The translations under genes and the position numbers were made by a program. This document shows positions 1 to 8,911 of a DNA stretch of 52,793 bases, in pieces. How positions within the stretch are numbered: the stretch's first letter is position 1; each line of letters begins with the position of its first letter. The notes under the pieces were generated by a model. It was not told the origin of the DNA. It saw only the letters and a list, made by a program, of their open reading frames with translations, and made no database searches. The stretch is from an uncultured Lachnospiraceae bacterium (GTDB lineage: Bacteria > Bacillota > Clostridia > Lachnospirales > Lachnospiraceae): NCBI GenBank assembly GCA_947174705.1, contig CAMWKB010000007.1:1-52793 (forward strand), read 5' to 3'.

Positions 1-55
1 AATATTATATGACGTATAATATTGTTGTTGGTAATACTATATGCCATATAATATT
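1..55. repeat. Two tandem AT-rich dyads upstream of the first gene
   Basis: Positions 1-23 and 33-55 are two near-identical 23-bp imperfect palindromes. Each has an ATAT half, a short centre (GACG or GCC) and a TATAATATT half. They start 32 bp apart, about three helical turns. They lie about 70 bp upstream of the -35 box at 123. This could be an operator pair for a dimeric regulator; no regulator can be named, and the left edge may be cut by the window. Confidence 0.5.
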
Positions 56-122
56 ATTTGTCAATACATATATTTAAAAATCTTTTTTATGTCGCATGCG
101 GTATTTTAAAGTAATATTTTTA

Positions 123-151
123 TTGAGATAAAGGGAGAATTATTGTATAAT
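123..151 (+). promoter_or_regulatory. Sigma-A promoter for the SH3/SGNH lipoprotein
   Basis: TTGAGA at 123-128 is followed after exactly 17 bp by TATAAT at 146-151. Transcription would start near 158, giving a leader of about 78 nt. The leader ends in an AAGGAG ribosome site at 219-224, 11 nt before the ATG at 236. A second TTGACA at 183-188 has no good -10 box at normal spacing. Confidence 0.7.
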
Positions 152-235
152 TTATCCGTATTTGCGAAATGGCGTCTGTTTTTTGACATCCAATCACTAA
201 AAATATAAACTATTACAAAAGGAGTTCATTATATT

Positions 236-1342
236 ATGAAGAAAACCACTTACATAATTGCATTAATAACCGCCATACTGCTTATCGGATGCGGCAATAC
301 TGATTCATCGGATACTCCGGCAGACACTGTATTGTCCGATGAAGTCAATGATGCAGCGCTTATGGATGAAACACAGCCTGCAAATGACGAAAGTGTCAGT
401 ACCGAATCCGAATCCGCAAAAGCAACGGAAAATCCGGATAAAAAAGAGACAGAAAGCGATTCTTCCGACGTTAACGCAAAAACCGAAACTGACACTGACG
501 CAAATGAGACTTCATTACCTGAATATACGGTAACCACTTTTGAAGAGACTAAGACAATGTATGCGACCGATTCAGTCAATGTAAGAAAAGGTCCTTCAAC
601 AGACTATGACATAATAGGCGGACTTAAATCCGGTCAGGAAATTACAGTGACCGGACAGGCTGACACATTATGGTATGAAGTTAGATACGGTGAAGATAAA
701 GCCTTTATCAGTAATCAGTATCTTCAGGATGAAAAGCCAATTGTCGAGCTTGCTGCCGTTCCCGAAGCGGACGCCAATGCTGATGCGCAGCAAAATCCCG
801 AAGCGCAGACGCCTTCTCCTGAAGCAGAAACTCCACAACCGGTAACAGAAGTTAAAAACGTGGCTGGTGTAATTTTTGTAGGAGATTCAAGATTTGTACA
901 GATGCAAAACAGTGTCGGTGAGAATTCGTGCACATGGATAGCAGAAAGCTCAAAGGGCTATAACTGGTTTAATGAAAAAGCCATTGCAAGAATTGACAAT
1001 AACGTCGGAAGCGGCTCTAAGATATTGATTAATCTTGGTGTAAATGATGTAGGTAATCTCCAAAAATATATCTCGCTTGTAAATTCCAAGGCCAATGAAT
1101 GGGTAGGCAAAGGAGCTACTGTATACTATTCATCGGTAAATCCGGTCTGGGAAAACCCTTATGTGACAGAAGAACAGGTAGAATATTTTAATTCCCAGAT
1201 GCAGGCCAACCTAAACGAAAATGTTCACTGGATAGACAGCCATAGTTATCTTAACTCAGTAGGCTATAGGCTTGTGGATGGACTTCACTATAGCACTGAG
1301 ACTTATCAGACTCTCTATGCTTACTATATGAGTTGTATGTAA
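236..1342 (+). CDS. Lipoprotein with SH3b and SGNH-hydrolase-like domains
   Basis: Product of 368 aa. The N-terminus is a lipoprotein signal: basic MKKT, a hydrophobic core, then the lipobox LIGC with Cys19 as the probable lipid anchor. Residues about 25-100 are an Asp/Glu/Ser/Thr-rich linker. Residues about 103-160 form a bacterial SH3 (SH3b) domain with the typical VNVRKGPSTDYDIIG and WYEVRYG motifs, probably a peptidoglycan contact. A second Pro/Glu/Ala linker follows. The last 160 residues begin VIFVGDSR, the GDS block of SGNH esterases, continue with LGVNDV (GxND-like block) and end with DGLHYS, the Asp/His block. An acyl-esterase acting on cell-wall polymer is the likely role, by inference. 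It is a monocistron with its own promoter and terminator. Confidence 0.85.
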   Translation: MKKTTYIIALITAILLIGCGNTDSSDTPADTVLSDEVNDAALMDETQPANDESVSTESESAKATENPDKKETESDSSDVNAKTETDTDANETSLPEYTVTTFEETKTMYATDSVNVRKGPSTDYDIIGGLKSGQEITVTGQADTLWYEVRYGEDKAFISNQYLQDEKPIVELAAVPEADANADAQQNPEAQTPSPEAETPQPVTEVKNVAGVIFVGDSRFVQMQNSVGENSCTWIAESSKGYNWFNEKAIARIDNNVGSGSKILINLGVNDVGNLQKYISLVNSKANEWVGKGATVYYSSVNPVWENPYVTEEQVEYFNSQMQANLNENVHWIDSHSYLNSVGYRLVDGLHYSTETYQTLYAYYMSCM

Positions 1343-1343
1343 A

Positions 1344-1370
1344 AAGTCAGGCCTTTAGGCCTGACTTATT
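1344..1370. terminator. Bidirectional terminator between convergent genes
   Basis: AAGTCAGGCC at 1344-1353, a TTTA loop and GGCCTGACTT at 1358-1367 form a 10-bp perfect stem with A-rich left and T-rich right flanks. It overlaps the stop codon of the minus-strand lipoprotein and serves both convergent genes. Confidence 0.8.
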
Positions 1371-2112
1371 GTTCCTTCAACCATTCACTAAACTCTTCAT
1401 TTGACAGTGTAAACTCCACTGTGACATTGGAATCCGGCAAGACTATAAATTCACTTAATCCGTACTCCTTGCCATTATCCGCCCAGTCATAGGTGTAGCC
1501 CAGTCTGGTCCATGGATATGCGCTGTCAAAATATGACCACAAGATATTATCATCAAACCAGTCTGCATACCACTCTTCAAATTCATTTGACGGTTCATCG
1601 GTTAAAGGGACATTCGTCATCTGTGCCGTAATGTCGGTAACATATGCAGGGCGCACGATATCTGCCGGTTCTACCCATAATGCTGTGAAATGTGTATGTC
1701 CCTTTCCTTCAGGAAGACCAATCAACTGCTCTAAGCGCAGTGTCATATCTGTAATGCCGTCCTTATTTTCCTTGTACCACGCTATCAGTTCCTTATCTGT
1801 GAAGGTCCAAACCTCGCCCCACTGTATCTCTATTTCCTCACCCTTCGGATAGCTGTCAGGATATTTATGCCATGCCAGAAGCAGAACTTTATCCCCCGCC
1901 TCATTCCATGTTACCATATCGCTGTTTTTGTCAATGGTAACCAACGGGAGAATCTCATCCTCATCTGCAAAGACCGCATCCCTGACCGCCATATCATACA
2001 GTTCCTGCGTGGATAAAGCCTGTGTTTCCGACTTCTTTTTTCCGCAGCCTGTAAAAATGGTGCCCACTAACACCAGTGACAACAAAATCTCCGTGAATTT
2101 TTTCTTTTTCAT
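1366..2112 (-). CDS. Lipoprotein of unknown function
   Basis: Product of 248 aa. It starts with a clear lipoprotein signal: MKKKKF, a hydrophobic stretch, then the lipobox FTGC (Cys about 23), followed by GKKK. The mature part is acidic and rich in Trp, with repeated W-containing segments (residues about 68-110 and 185-215). I see no enzyme motif. It lies 77 bp downstream of the ABC exporter gene on the same strand and may be co-transcribed with it. The start is supported by an AAGGA-type site immediately upstream. I do not recognise the family. Confidence 0.75.
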   Translation of the reverse strand: MKKKKFTEILLSLVLVGTIFTGCGKKKSETQALSTQELYDMAVRDAVFADEDEILPLVTIDKNSDMVTWNEAGDKVLLLAWHKYPDSYPKGEEIEIQWGEVWTFTDKELIAWYKENKDGITDMTLRLEQLIGLPEGKGHTHFTALWVEPADIVRPAYVTDITAQMTNVPLTDEPSNEFEEWYADWFDDNILWSYFDSAYPWTRLGYTYDWADNGKEYGLSEFIVLPDSNVTVEFTLSNEEFSEWLKEQ

Positions 2113-2189
2113 TTTCCTTATCCTTATCCTTCAGATTCTTTTATTCCGCCTAACATATTGTTACCCATGTTACTCAATCACGGAAATTT

Positions 2190-4022
2190 CTACAGTTGCA
2201 GCTGCCGCAATCTATAAAACTCGCCCTGCTTTTCCATCAGTTCATCATAAGTTCCAAATTCTTTTAAACCGCCGTCTCCAATAACCGCTATATAATCGGC
2301 ATTTTTAATAGTGGATAGCCTGTGCGCCACAATTAGCGTGGTTCTGTTTTGCACAAGATTATCTGTGGCTATCCGTATTTTTTCTTCCGAAATACTGTCA
2401 AGTGCCGACGTTGCTTCATCCAGAATCAGTATCTTCGGATCTCTGATAAAAGCTCTTGCAATAGAAATCCTCTGCCGCTGCCCGCCTGATAAATTGCTGC
2501 CATGTTCAGTCACCACTGAATCTACTCCATCCGGCAGCTGTTCTATCAATTCTTCCAAGTCTGCCGCCTTTATGACCTCCATCAACTGTTCGTCAGGAAT
2601 ATCATCTTTTCCGTATGTAATATTATCCCGAATCGTACCGGAGAACAAAATGGGCATCTGCGGAACTACCGCTATACCCACGCGGTAGCTTTTTAAATCA
2701 ATATCTTCCATATCATGGCCATCAATCAAAACCCTGCCGGACGACGCATGGATAAAACCAATGACCATATTTAATATCGTTGTCTTTCCGGCACCGGATT
2801 CTCCAACCAGCGCGATTGTCTCACCCTGCCGTATTTTGAGGTTGAGATGTTCAAATACAGGAGTTTCACCACTTTTATACTGAAAACCCGCATTTTCAAA
2901 AGTAATTTCTCCCCGTATACAAGGCAGTTTCTCCTTATTAGAATAGTCCTCAACATCATGACAGAGAAGCACGTCACCGATTGAGTCAACCGACTCTAGT
3001 CCTTTCGCTATAGTAGGAAGCAGGGTTATCATATTTGAAACATAGGCTATTATTGATGCAAAATAGGTCTGGTACATAACGACTTCGCCTACGCTTATTT
3101 TGCCCTGACTTGCCAGATAACCGGTAAATCCTAAACACAACACCTGAAAAATCTGAAATGCCACCCAGCTGATTGATGAAAAATAAGATTGCACCATATC
3201 CAGACGCAAACCGGATTTTGCCACATTGTAAAGCTGGGTATCCATTTTATCCATTTCCCACTCTTCTAATCCATGCGCCCTTGTAACCGGAATCATCTCT
3301 ATCATTTCCATTACATGCACCGAAGTCTCTTCAATATCTTTACGAAATTCCCTGTTATAGCCCTTAATCTTACCCTTGAATGTGACCATGATGCAGACCG
3401 CCACCGGTATTGTCCCTATGAAAAAAAGAAAAACCGTCAGACTTCTGCTCACGACTACTCCAAAAGCAACCGTTATGTTCATAATTATACTGAGTACAGT
3501 TATAAAAATCTGTGAAGAGAGCGTTTCTATCTGCTCCACATCTCTCATAATCTTAGACTGCAGCCTGCCTGACTGCATCTCATTATGATACGAAATAGAT
3601 AATTGCTGTAATTTCCTTACCAGCGTGCTCCTTAAATCCCTCTCCACATTTCTGATCGATCTGGCGTAAAATAAGGTATGAAAATAGTTCGTAAGTACAT
3701 TCTGAGCATACGCAAATACCATTATGACCACTTGGGTCAATATTTTTATGCCGGCATCTTCCGGCGGATTTGTCGCTATGTTCACGATATTGGCAGTTAC
3801 AATAGGCAATATCCATGCAGGGCAATGCTTAATTGCAAAAAGCACTACGGCCATAAACAACTCAAGATAATGCCCTTTGTAAATCCCAATCAACGTCTTC
3901 AAAGAACTATTCTTGTTTTTTCTAAAAGTATCCAGCAATCTCTGTTCGATATCGTCTAAGCCACTCTCATGCCGGTACAATTTATATTGATATTTTCCCT
4001 TATTTTTTCCTGTATCAGACAT
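2190..4022 (-). CDS. ABC exporter, fused permease and ATPase (MsbA/LmrA type)
   Basis: Product of 610 aa, the usual length for a half-transporter exporter. Residues about 50-340 hold the type I exporter membrane domain with about six hydrophobic helices. The C-terminal 240 residues are the nucleotide-binding domain: Walker A GESGAGKTT, Q-loop around VPQMPILF, signature LSGGQRQR, Walker B ILILDEATSALD with the catalytic Glu, and the switch His in AHRLS. It should work as a homodimer, or as a heterodimer with a partner not seen here. Substrate unknown; lipids, drugs or peptides are all possible. The ATPase motifs look intact. It is followed by a lipoprotein gene and preceded at 60 bp by the GH13 gene. 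Confidence 0.9.
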   Translation of the reverse strand: MSDTGKNKGKYQYKLYRHESGLDDIEQRLLDTFRKNKNSSLKTLIGIYKGHYLELFMAVVLFAIKHCPAWILPIVTANIVNIATNPPEDAGIKILTQVVIMVFAYAQNVLTNYFHTLFYARSIRNVERDLRSTLVRKLQQLSISYHNEMQSGRLQSKIMRDVEQIETLSSQIFITVLSIIMNITVAFGVVVSRSLTVFLFFIGTIPVAVCIMVTFKGKIKGYNREFRKDIEETSVHVMEMIEMIPVTRAHGLEEWEMDKMDTQLYNVAKSGLRLDMVQSYFSSISWVAFQIFQVLCLGFTGYLASQGKISVGEVVMYQTYFASIIAYVSNMITLLPTIAKGLESVDSIGDVLLCHDVEDYSNKEKLPCIRGEITFENAGFQYKSGETPVFEHLNLKIRQGETIALVGESGAGKTTILNMVIGFIHASSGRVLIDGHDMEDIDLKSYRVGIAVVPQMPILFSGTIRDNITYGKDDIPDEQLMEVIKAADLEELIEQLPDGVDSVVTEHGSNLSGGQRQRISIARAFIRDPKILILDEATSALDSISEEKIRIATDNLVQNRTTLIVAHRLSTIKNADYIAVIGDGGLKEFGTYDELMEKQGEFYRLRQLQL

Positions 4023-4081
4023 TCTTTAATTTATCTCTCTTTACACTGTTCACACAACAGTAAGCATATGAAATTACCTGC

Positions 4082-5392
4082 TTATCTTTCCATCTTCCAG
4101 AAATAAGCACTGTATGGCGGAAGTTCGCTGCCTCCTCCAAAATCATGCTCTTTTCCGCTTATTAAATCAACTGCCATACCGCAGCCGGCATCAAAGTGGG
4201 CTGTATAGCTTTCACTGTCCGCATTGATTGCTACAAGTACACGCTCATTTCCGCTCTTTCTCTCGAAAATACACTGCTTATTAGTAAGTACCACCGAACG
4301 GAATTCTCCGTAATTAAGCGCTTCCGAACCTTTTTTCGCCTCTGCAAGCGCCGCAATATGATCGCACAGCTCTGTCCACTGCGGTTCATCGAAGCAGGCT
4401 CTAAGCGCCGGGTCGCCTTCGCTCTTATTCGCTTTTGTTCCCCACTCACTGCCGTAGTACACGCATGGAATACCCGGCATACCGAAACAAAGCGCATAGA
4501 TGAGCGGCAGATGCTTTTCATTGGATAAAACGCTTGCAACCCTTGTTACATCATGGTTATCCACAAATGATAACATATGTTTTCCTCTATATAATGTCCA
4601 GTTTTCCGGACCGAACTGACGAAGCAGTGAATGAACGATTTCAAACATATTCATGCTGTTGAAGCTGGAAAAAAGTCCCTTATAACATTCATAGTTGGTA
4701 ACCGAGTGAAGCATCTCCTCATTCATCCACTGGTTATAATCGCCATGAAGCGTCTCACCCAGCAGATAAAAATCTTCTTTAAGTCCATTGCAGACGCCGC
4801 GCAGCCTGCGTAGGAAATCCTTATCCAGACAATAAGCAACATCCAGACGCAGCCCGTCAATATCAAACTCTTCCACCCAGCCCTTTATGCTGTCAAAAAT
4901 ATGATTTATAACTTCCTCATTTCTAAGATTGAGTTTCACCAGGTCATAATTGCCTTCCCAGCCTTCATACCACAAACCGTCATTATAATTGGAATTGCCG
5001 TCGAAATTAATATGGAACCAATCCTTATAACGGGAATCCCACCTGTTCTGAAGCACATCCTGAAAAGCCCAGAACCCTCTGCCGACATGGTTGAAAACGC
5101 CGTCCAGAACTACCTTAATACCGTTCTCATGAAGCTTATTGCACACCTTGGCAAAATCTTCATTAGTTCCAAGCCTGCAATCAATCTTATGATAATCTCT
5201 TGTGTTATAACCATGCGTATCCGATTCAAAAACAGGGGAAAAGTATATTGCATTAATACCCAGTTTCTTAATATGTGGAATCCAATCAATCACTTTCAGG
5301 ATCCTTGACTCCTGCACTCCGTCATTCTCAAACGGCGCCCCGCAGAATCCTAACGGATAGATTTGATAAAAAACACTTTCGTATGCCCACAT
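4082..5392 (-). CDS. GH13 alpha-amylase-family glycosidase
   Basis: Product of 436 aa with no signal peptide, so cytoplasmic. The conserved GH13 regions appear in order: region I VVLDGVFNHVG, region II GLRLDVAYC with the nucleophile Asp, region III LLGETLHG with the acid/base Glu, and region IV FVDNHDVTRV with the third Asp. The start YESVFYQIYPLGFCG fits the cyclomaltodextrinase/neopullulanase-like branch, here lacking the N-terminal domain of classical maltogenic amylases. It would degrade maltodextrins or cyclodextrins imported by the cell. The ribosome site GAGGAG lies about 9 nt before the ATG. I see no clear CcpA site upstream. Confidence 0.88.
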   Translation of the reverse strand: MWAYESVFYQIYPLGFCGAPFENDGVQESRILKVIDWIPHIKKLGINAIYFSPVFESDTHGYNTRDYHKIDCRLGTNEDFAKVCNKLHENGIKVVLDGVFNHVGRGFWAFQDVLQNRWDSRYKDWFHINFDGNSNYNDGLWYEGWEGNYDLVKLNLRNEEVINHIFDSIKGWVEEFDIDGLRLDVAYCLDKDFLRRLRGVCNGLKEDFYLLGETLHGDYNQWMNEEMLHSVTNYECYKGLFSSFNSMNMFEIVHSLLRQFGPENWTLYRGKHMLSFVDNHDVTRVASVLSNEKHLPLIYALCFGMPGIPCVYYGSEWGTKANKSEGDPALRACFDEPQWTELCDHIAALAEAKKGSEALNYGEFRSVVLTNKQCIFERKSGNERVLVAINADSESYTAHFDAGCGMAVDLISGKEHDFGGGSELPPYSAYFWKMER

Positions 5393-5914
5393 TTTCTTAT
5401 TCTCCTCTTTAATTTATAGTATTTAGCAGATTTCACTGCCATTTATCAATATCTTGTTTATTATATCATATATAATACTAAATAGGAAGCTCTGCTTTAC
5501 ATTACATACGTTATGTTATTTTTGTATTTATTGGCAATTTTATAATATTTTCAGTGCTATTTTATCGACTTATGTCATTTTTAGACCATTGACTAAACCA
5601 GTTCTATTTTTCATTCACGAATTACAGTAAACCGACTTTTCCACCGCTTTTATGACGATTTTGTTATAAAATGTTACCAAAACCGCATAGAAATCCCCCA
5701 TTTTCACATAGTTATCCACATATGACACATATGTCACATGGTTATGACTTGTATTTCATTTTATGACAAACCTCTATGTCGTTTTCATTATTTCGTTTAC
5801 GAATGTTAAAAATTATTGACTATATTACTCAAAACCAGTAAAAGCACCTCTTTAATCACCGTATAACATTACACGTGTAATATAATTATATTTCACAACT
5901 TAATTTGAACGAAT
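5393..5914. other. 522-bp AT-rich gap with DnaA-box-like sequence and palindrome
   Basis: No credible gene is present. It holds a perfect DnaA-box consensus TTATCCACA at 5712-5720, a related TTTTCCACC at 5637-5645, a TGACA-CATA-TGTCA inverted repeat near 5723-5736, and a perfect 14-bp palindrome ATTACACGTGTAAT at 5868-5881. A weak minus-strand -10 (TATAAT as its complement at 5460-5465) may serve the glycosidase gene. I see no good terminator for the upstream helicase gene. Confidence 0.5.
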
Positions 5915-8341
5915 TTATTTGTTCACTTTATCCCAGAACCACTCCACTCTCTTTGCAATCTGAGACGTTGTGACTACTTCGTAATTACTCCACTCCCTTG
6001 GGAATAATCTTTTATATGACGATGTTAAAAAGCGCTCATCCAGTAAAACCACAATACCTACATCCTCTGCTGTCCGTATTACACGTCCTGCTGCCTGCAG
6101 TACCTTGTTCATTCCCGGATACTGGTACGCGTAGTCGAAGCCGTTTTCCCCAAAGCTGTCAAAGTACTTTTTCAAAATCTCCCTTTCATTGCAGACCTGC
6201 GGTATACCGGTTCCGACAATGATTACACCAATCAGGCTGTCGTTCTTTAGGTCTATTCCCTCACTGAAAATACCGCCCATAACACAGAAACCGAGTAATG
6301 TCTTTTCTTCCTCTATTTCGATATCCATATTAATTGCTTCGGATAAATTGCACTCCTCATTTCCTATAAATCGCGCCAGAAATTCTTCTCTTGAATTCTC
6401 GCTCATATGGTCTTTTTGTAAAATACACTCTATACTCTCATCTGCAAAATATTCCGTAAAGCTCTTATAGACATTCTGCAAAAAAGCATGGGATGGGAAG
6501 AAAATCATATAATTTCCGTATCTGTTCTTTACTGTTTCATATATATAACAGGCGATATTATAATATTCCATCTCGCCTCGTCTTGTATATTTACTGGTTA
6601 CATCACTCGCAATATACAAACCTCTTTTTTCAGGTTTAAAAACCGACTTGGCATATACCTCGTAATCGCCCTCCTGCGCTCCAAGCAGGCTTTTATAATA
6701 TTGAATGGGTAAAAGCGTTGCCGAAAATAAAATACTGCTTCTCCCTCTCATCATACATTCCTGCAGATTTTTTGACGGATTGACACAAAACAGCTTCAAA
6801 ATAAAGCTGCCATCGTCATTCATCTGGGAATACGTCACATAATTATCGTCCATTAAATCATTAATCCCGAGAAAATGTGAAACTTCAAAATAAAACTCAA
6901 GTATATCCTGACGCACCGGACTCTCGTCATGTTCTTCTAAATAATCCTCCATTGCTGAATTTAACCTGCTAAGCGCCATAACAAAGGGCGATATAGAATC
7001 CTCGATTTTATAATTCTCACACTCCTTTTTAAGCGAAAGCAGCTCTTTATTACACTTTTCCAAGTACCTTTCTAACTTAGGCGAATACGGTTTCACTGTC
7101 TTTTTCAGCGTCAAAAAGTCTTCCTTGCATAAAACGGCACTGTACATCTCCCTGCCGCGCTCCACCAGATTGTGTGCCTCATCAATTAAAAACAGATATT
7201 CATTCTGGCTTCCATCCGCAAAAAATCGTCTAAGATAAACATGCGGATCAAATACATAATTGTAATCACATATTACGGCATCCGAAAAAAGACTCATGTC
7301 AAGACACATTTCAAACGGACATACCTGATGCTTTTTCGCATATTCTTCCACTTTTTCCCGACTAAAGCTTTCTTCATTCGTAAGTAAATCATATATTGCC
7401 TCGTTTATTCTGTCATAATGCCCCCTGGCATACGGACACGCTTCCGGATTACATTCCATTTCCTCCAAAAAGCAGATTTTCTCCTTAGCTGTCAGTATAA
7501 CAGTCTTAAATTTAAGCCCCCCCTCCCGCAGCAGTTTAAATGTATCATCTGCCACGGTTCTGGTAATCGTCTTTGCCGTCAGATAAAAAATCTTCTCTAT
7601 AAGCCCCTCGCCAACTGCCTTTATCCCCGGAAAGACCGTCGAAATTGTTTTTCCAACTCCGGTGGGCGCTTCTATAAACAGCTTTCTTCTATGATATATG
7701 GTCTGATATACATAGGTGACAAGCTCTTTTTGGCCCTCCCTGTATTCAAAAGGAAAAGCCAGTTCCTTGATAGAAGACTGGCGAAGCTTTTGCCACTCAA
7801 AACTATAGTCAGCCCATTTTTCATACTTACCTATAACCTCATCAAACCATTCTTTAAGCTCGTCATACAGATAGTCATAGTGAAAATAGCGGATTTCTTC
7901 AGTATCCAAATGGCAGTAAGTCATCCTCACCCTTATAGACTTAAGTTTATTCTGCGTGGCATAAATATAAGCATAGCATTTCGCCTGTGCCAGATGCACG
8001 GGAATCGCCTGCTTCATTTTGATAAGGTCATGATATGTGCCTTTTATTTCATCTATAGTTACGCTGATTTTGTCTGTAATATCCGGTTCCGTATTTTCCA
8101 AAGCTTCTATAATAATACCGTCGGCACGACCATCTATCACAATATCATAACGCCCGGTATTATGGATGTAGCGAAGCCCTACCTCGGCATGATACTCCGC
8201 ACCCATCCTTCTTTGAATCATTCTATGTATACGCCCGCCCTCCTGCATTGCCTCCGGTGAAAAAGCGGCTTTACGATTGTCAATATCACCCGAACGCAGG
8301 ATAAACTCTACCAGACTTCTTACAGAAATGTGAATCTCCAT
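5915..8341 (-). CDS. PD-(D/E)XK nuclease fused to XPD/DinG-family DNA helicase
   Basis: Product of 808 aa. Residues about 1-130 carry a PD-(D/E)XK nuclease signature as in Cas4/AddB/Dna2: Asp74 in GRADGI, Glu98-x-Lys100 in DEIKG, then Gln119 and Tyr123 in AQAKCYAY. Residues about 195-808 are a superfamily 2 helicase of the Rad3/XPD/DinG group: Walker A APTGVGKT (225-232), four Cys (290, 297, 302, 341) spaced as for the XPD iron-sulfur cluster, DEAH at 387-390, GGIFSEGIDLK, and the motif VI QAAGRVIRT. It should unwind DNA 5'-3' and may also cut it, a role in repair or processing of branched DNA. It has a good AGGAG site. No LexA box is seen upstream. Confidence 0.87.
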   Translation of the reverse strand: MEIHISVRSLVEFILRSGDIDNRKAAFSPEAMQEGGRIHRMIQRRMGAEYHAEVGLRYIHNTGRYDIVIDGRADGIIIEALENTEPDITDKISVTIDEIKGTYHDLIKMKQAIPVHLAQAKCYAYIYATQNKLKSIRVRMTYCHLDTEEIRYFHYDYLYDELKEWFDEVIGKYEKWADYSFEWQKLRQSSIKELAFPFEYREGQKELVTYVYQTIYHRRKLFIEAPTGVGKTISTVFPGIKAVGEGLIEKIFYLTAKTITRTVADDTFKLLREGGLKFKTVILTAKEKICFLEEMECNPEACPYARGHYDRINEAIYDLLTNEESFSREKVEEYAKKHQVCPFEMCLDMSLFSDAVICDYNYVFDPHVYLRRFFADGSQNEYLFLIDEAHNLVERGREMYSAVLCKEDFLTLKKTVKPYSPKLERYLEKCNKELLSLKKECENYKIEDSISPFVMALSRLNSAMEDYLEEHDESPVRQDILEFYFEVSHFLGINDLMDDNYVTYSQMNDDGSFILKLFCVNPSKNLQECMMRGRSSILFSATLLPIQYYKSLLGAQEGDYEVYAKSVFKPEKRGLYIASDVTSKYTRRGEMEYYNIACYIYETVKNRYGNYMIFFPSHAFLQNVYKSFTEYFADESIECILQKDHMSENSREEFLARFIGNEECNLSEAINMDIEIEEEKTLLGFCVMGGIFSEGIDLKNDSLIGVIIVGTGIPQVCNEREILKKYFDSFGENGFDYAYQYPGMNKVLQAAGRVIRTAEDVGIVVLLDERFLTSSYKRLFPREWSNYEVVTTSQIAKRVEWFWDKVNK

Positions 8342-8356
8342 ATGCTTCTCCTAAAT

Positions 8357-8401
8357 ATAAAAACTCCCTACCAAGATACTACGATATCATGAATAGGGAG
8401 T
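8357..8401 (-). terminator. Terminator of the HPr-like gene
   Basis: Read on the minus strand, ACTCCCTA (8401-8394) pairs with TAGGGAGT (8370-8363), with an inner GATA/TATC pairing, and is followed by TTTTTATA. It separates the HPr-like gene from the nuclease-helicase. Confidence 0.75.
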
Positions 8402-8442
8402 CAATAATGCTATAAAATTATGTCCTGCCTGTATAAACATCC

Positions 8443-8667
8443 TTAACAAGCAACTGCAAATCTTAATAGATACTCTTCAAAATCGGCATCATAGCCATTG
8501 CAAGAAACTGTTAGTACCTGATTGAAATTCAATCCCATAACACCAATGATGGATTTGGCATCTACTATGAAACTGTTATAGGAAATGTCAATGTCAAACG
8601 TACACTTCTCAGCAGCTGTTACAAAATCTTTTACTTCGTCTGGTCTCAACTTAATTCTGTGTTGCAT
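8443..8667 (-). CDS. HPr-like protein lacking the phosphorylatable His
   Basis: Product of 74 aa from the ATG at 8667. A GGAGGG site about 12 nt upstream supports this; a GTG one codon earlier is an alternative, and an upstream in-frame extension has no ribosome site. The fold pattern is that of HPr: a segment equivalent to the GLHARPA loop reads KLRPDEV, then SYNSFIVDAKSIIGVMGLNF, matching the regulatory Ser region (S46 region, aKSilgvmsL), then LTVSCNGYDADFEEYLLRF. The active-site His15 is missing, so it cannot be a normal PTS phosphocarrier. It may act as a Crh-like regulator, by inference. It is a single gene. Confidence 0.75.
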   Translation of the reverse strand: MQHRIKLRPDEVKDFVTAAEKCTFDIDISYNSFIVDAKSIIGVMGLNFNQVLTVSCNGYDADFEEYLLRFAVAC

Positions 8668-8911
8668 CACTATAAATACCCTCCTTTTCATTTTTCTTTT
8701 GGCTTTTACAACTATGACTCCAGACAGAATCATTATGGTATTATAATACTCTATCATTTTTATTTTTGTAAATAACAAATTTCCCGAATATAAAGTATCA
8801 AAATTTTGCTAATTTTAACATTTTGCACATTTTTTTTACTAACATCTGTTATTTTTTGTGTTTTTTGTCAATCATCAACCTATCATATCACTCTGACATA
8901 CCACATTTTAT

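Noticed and set aside
183..209. TTGACA with TATAAA 15 bp away as promoter of the first gene
   Set aside because: Spacing is too short, and a TTGAGA-17-TATAAT promoter lies 60 bp upstream.
4047..4063. ACTGTT-N5-AACAGT hairpin between the ABC exporter and the glycosidase
   Set aside because: Short stem and no T-run on either strand, so it is not a convincing terminator.
5700..5740. Replication origin around the DnaA box
   Set aside because: Only one perfect box, no dnaA/dnaN neighbours and no box cluster.
7418..8260. 280-aa plus-strand frame opposite the nuclease-helicase
   Set aside because: It lacks a ribosome site and recognisable motifs, and the minus-strand gene there has many conserved motifs.
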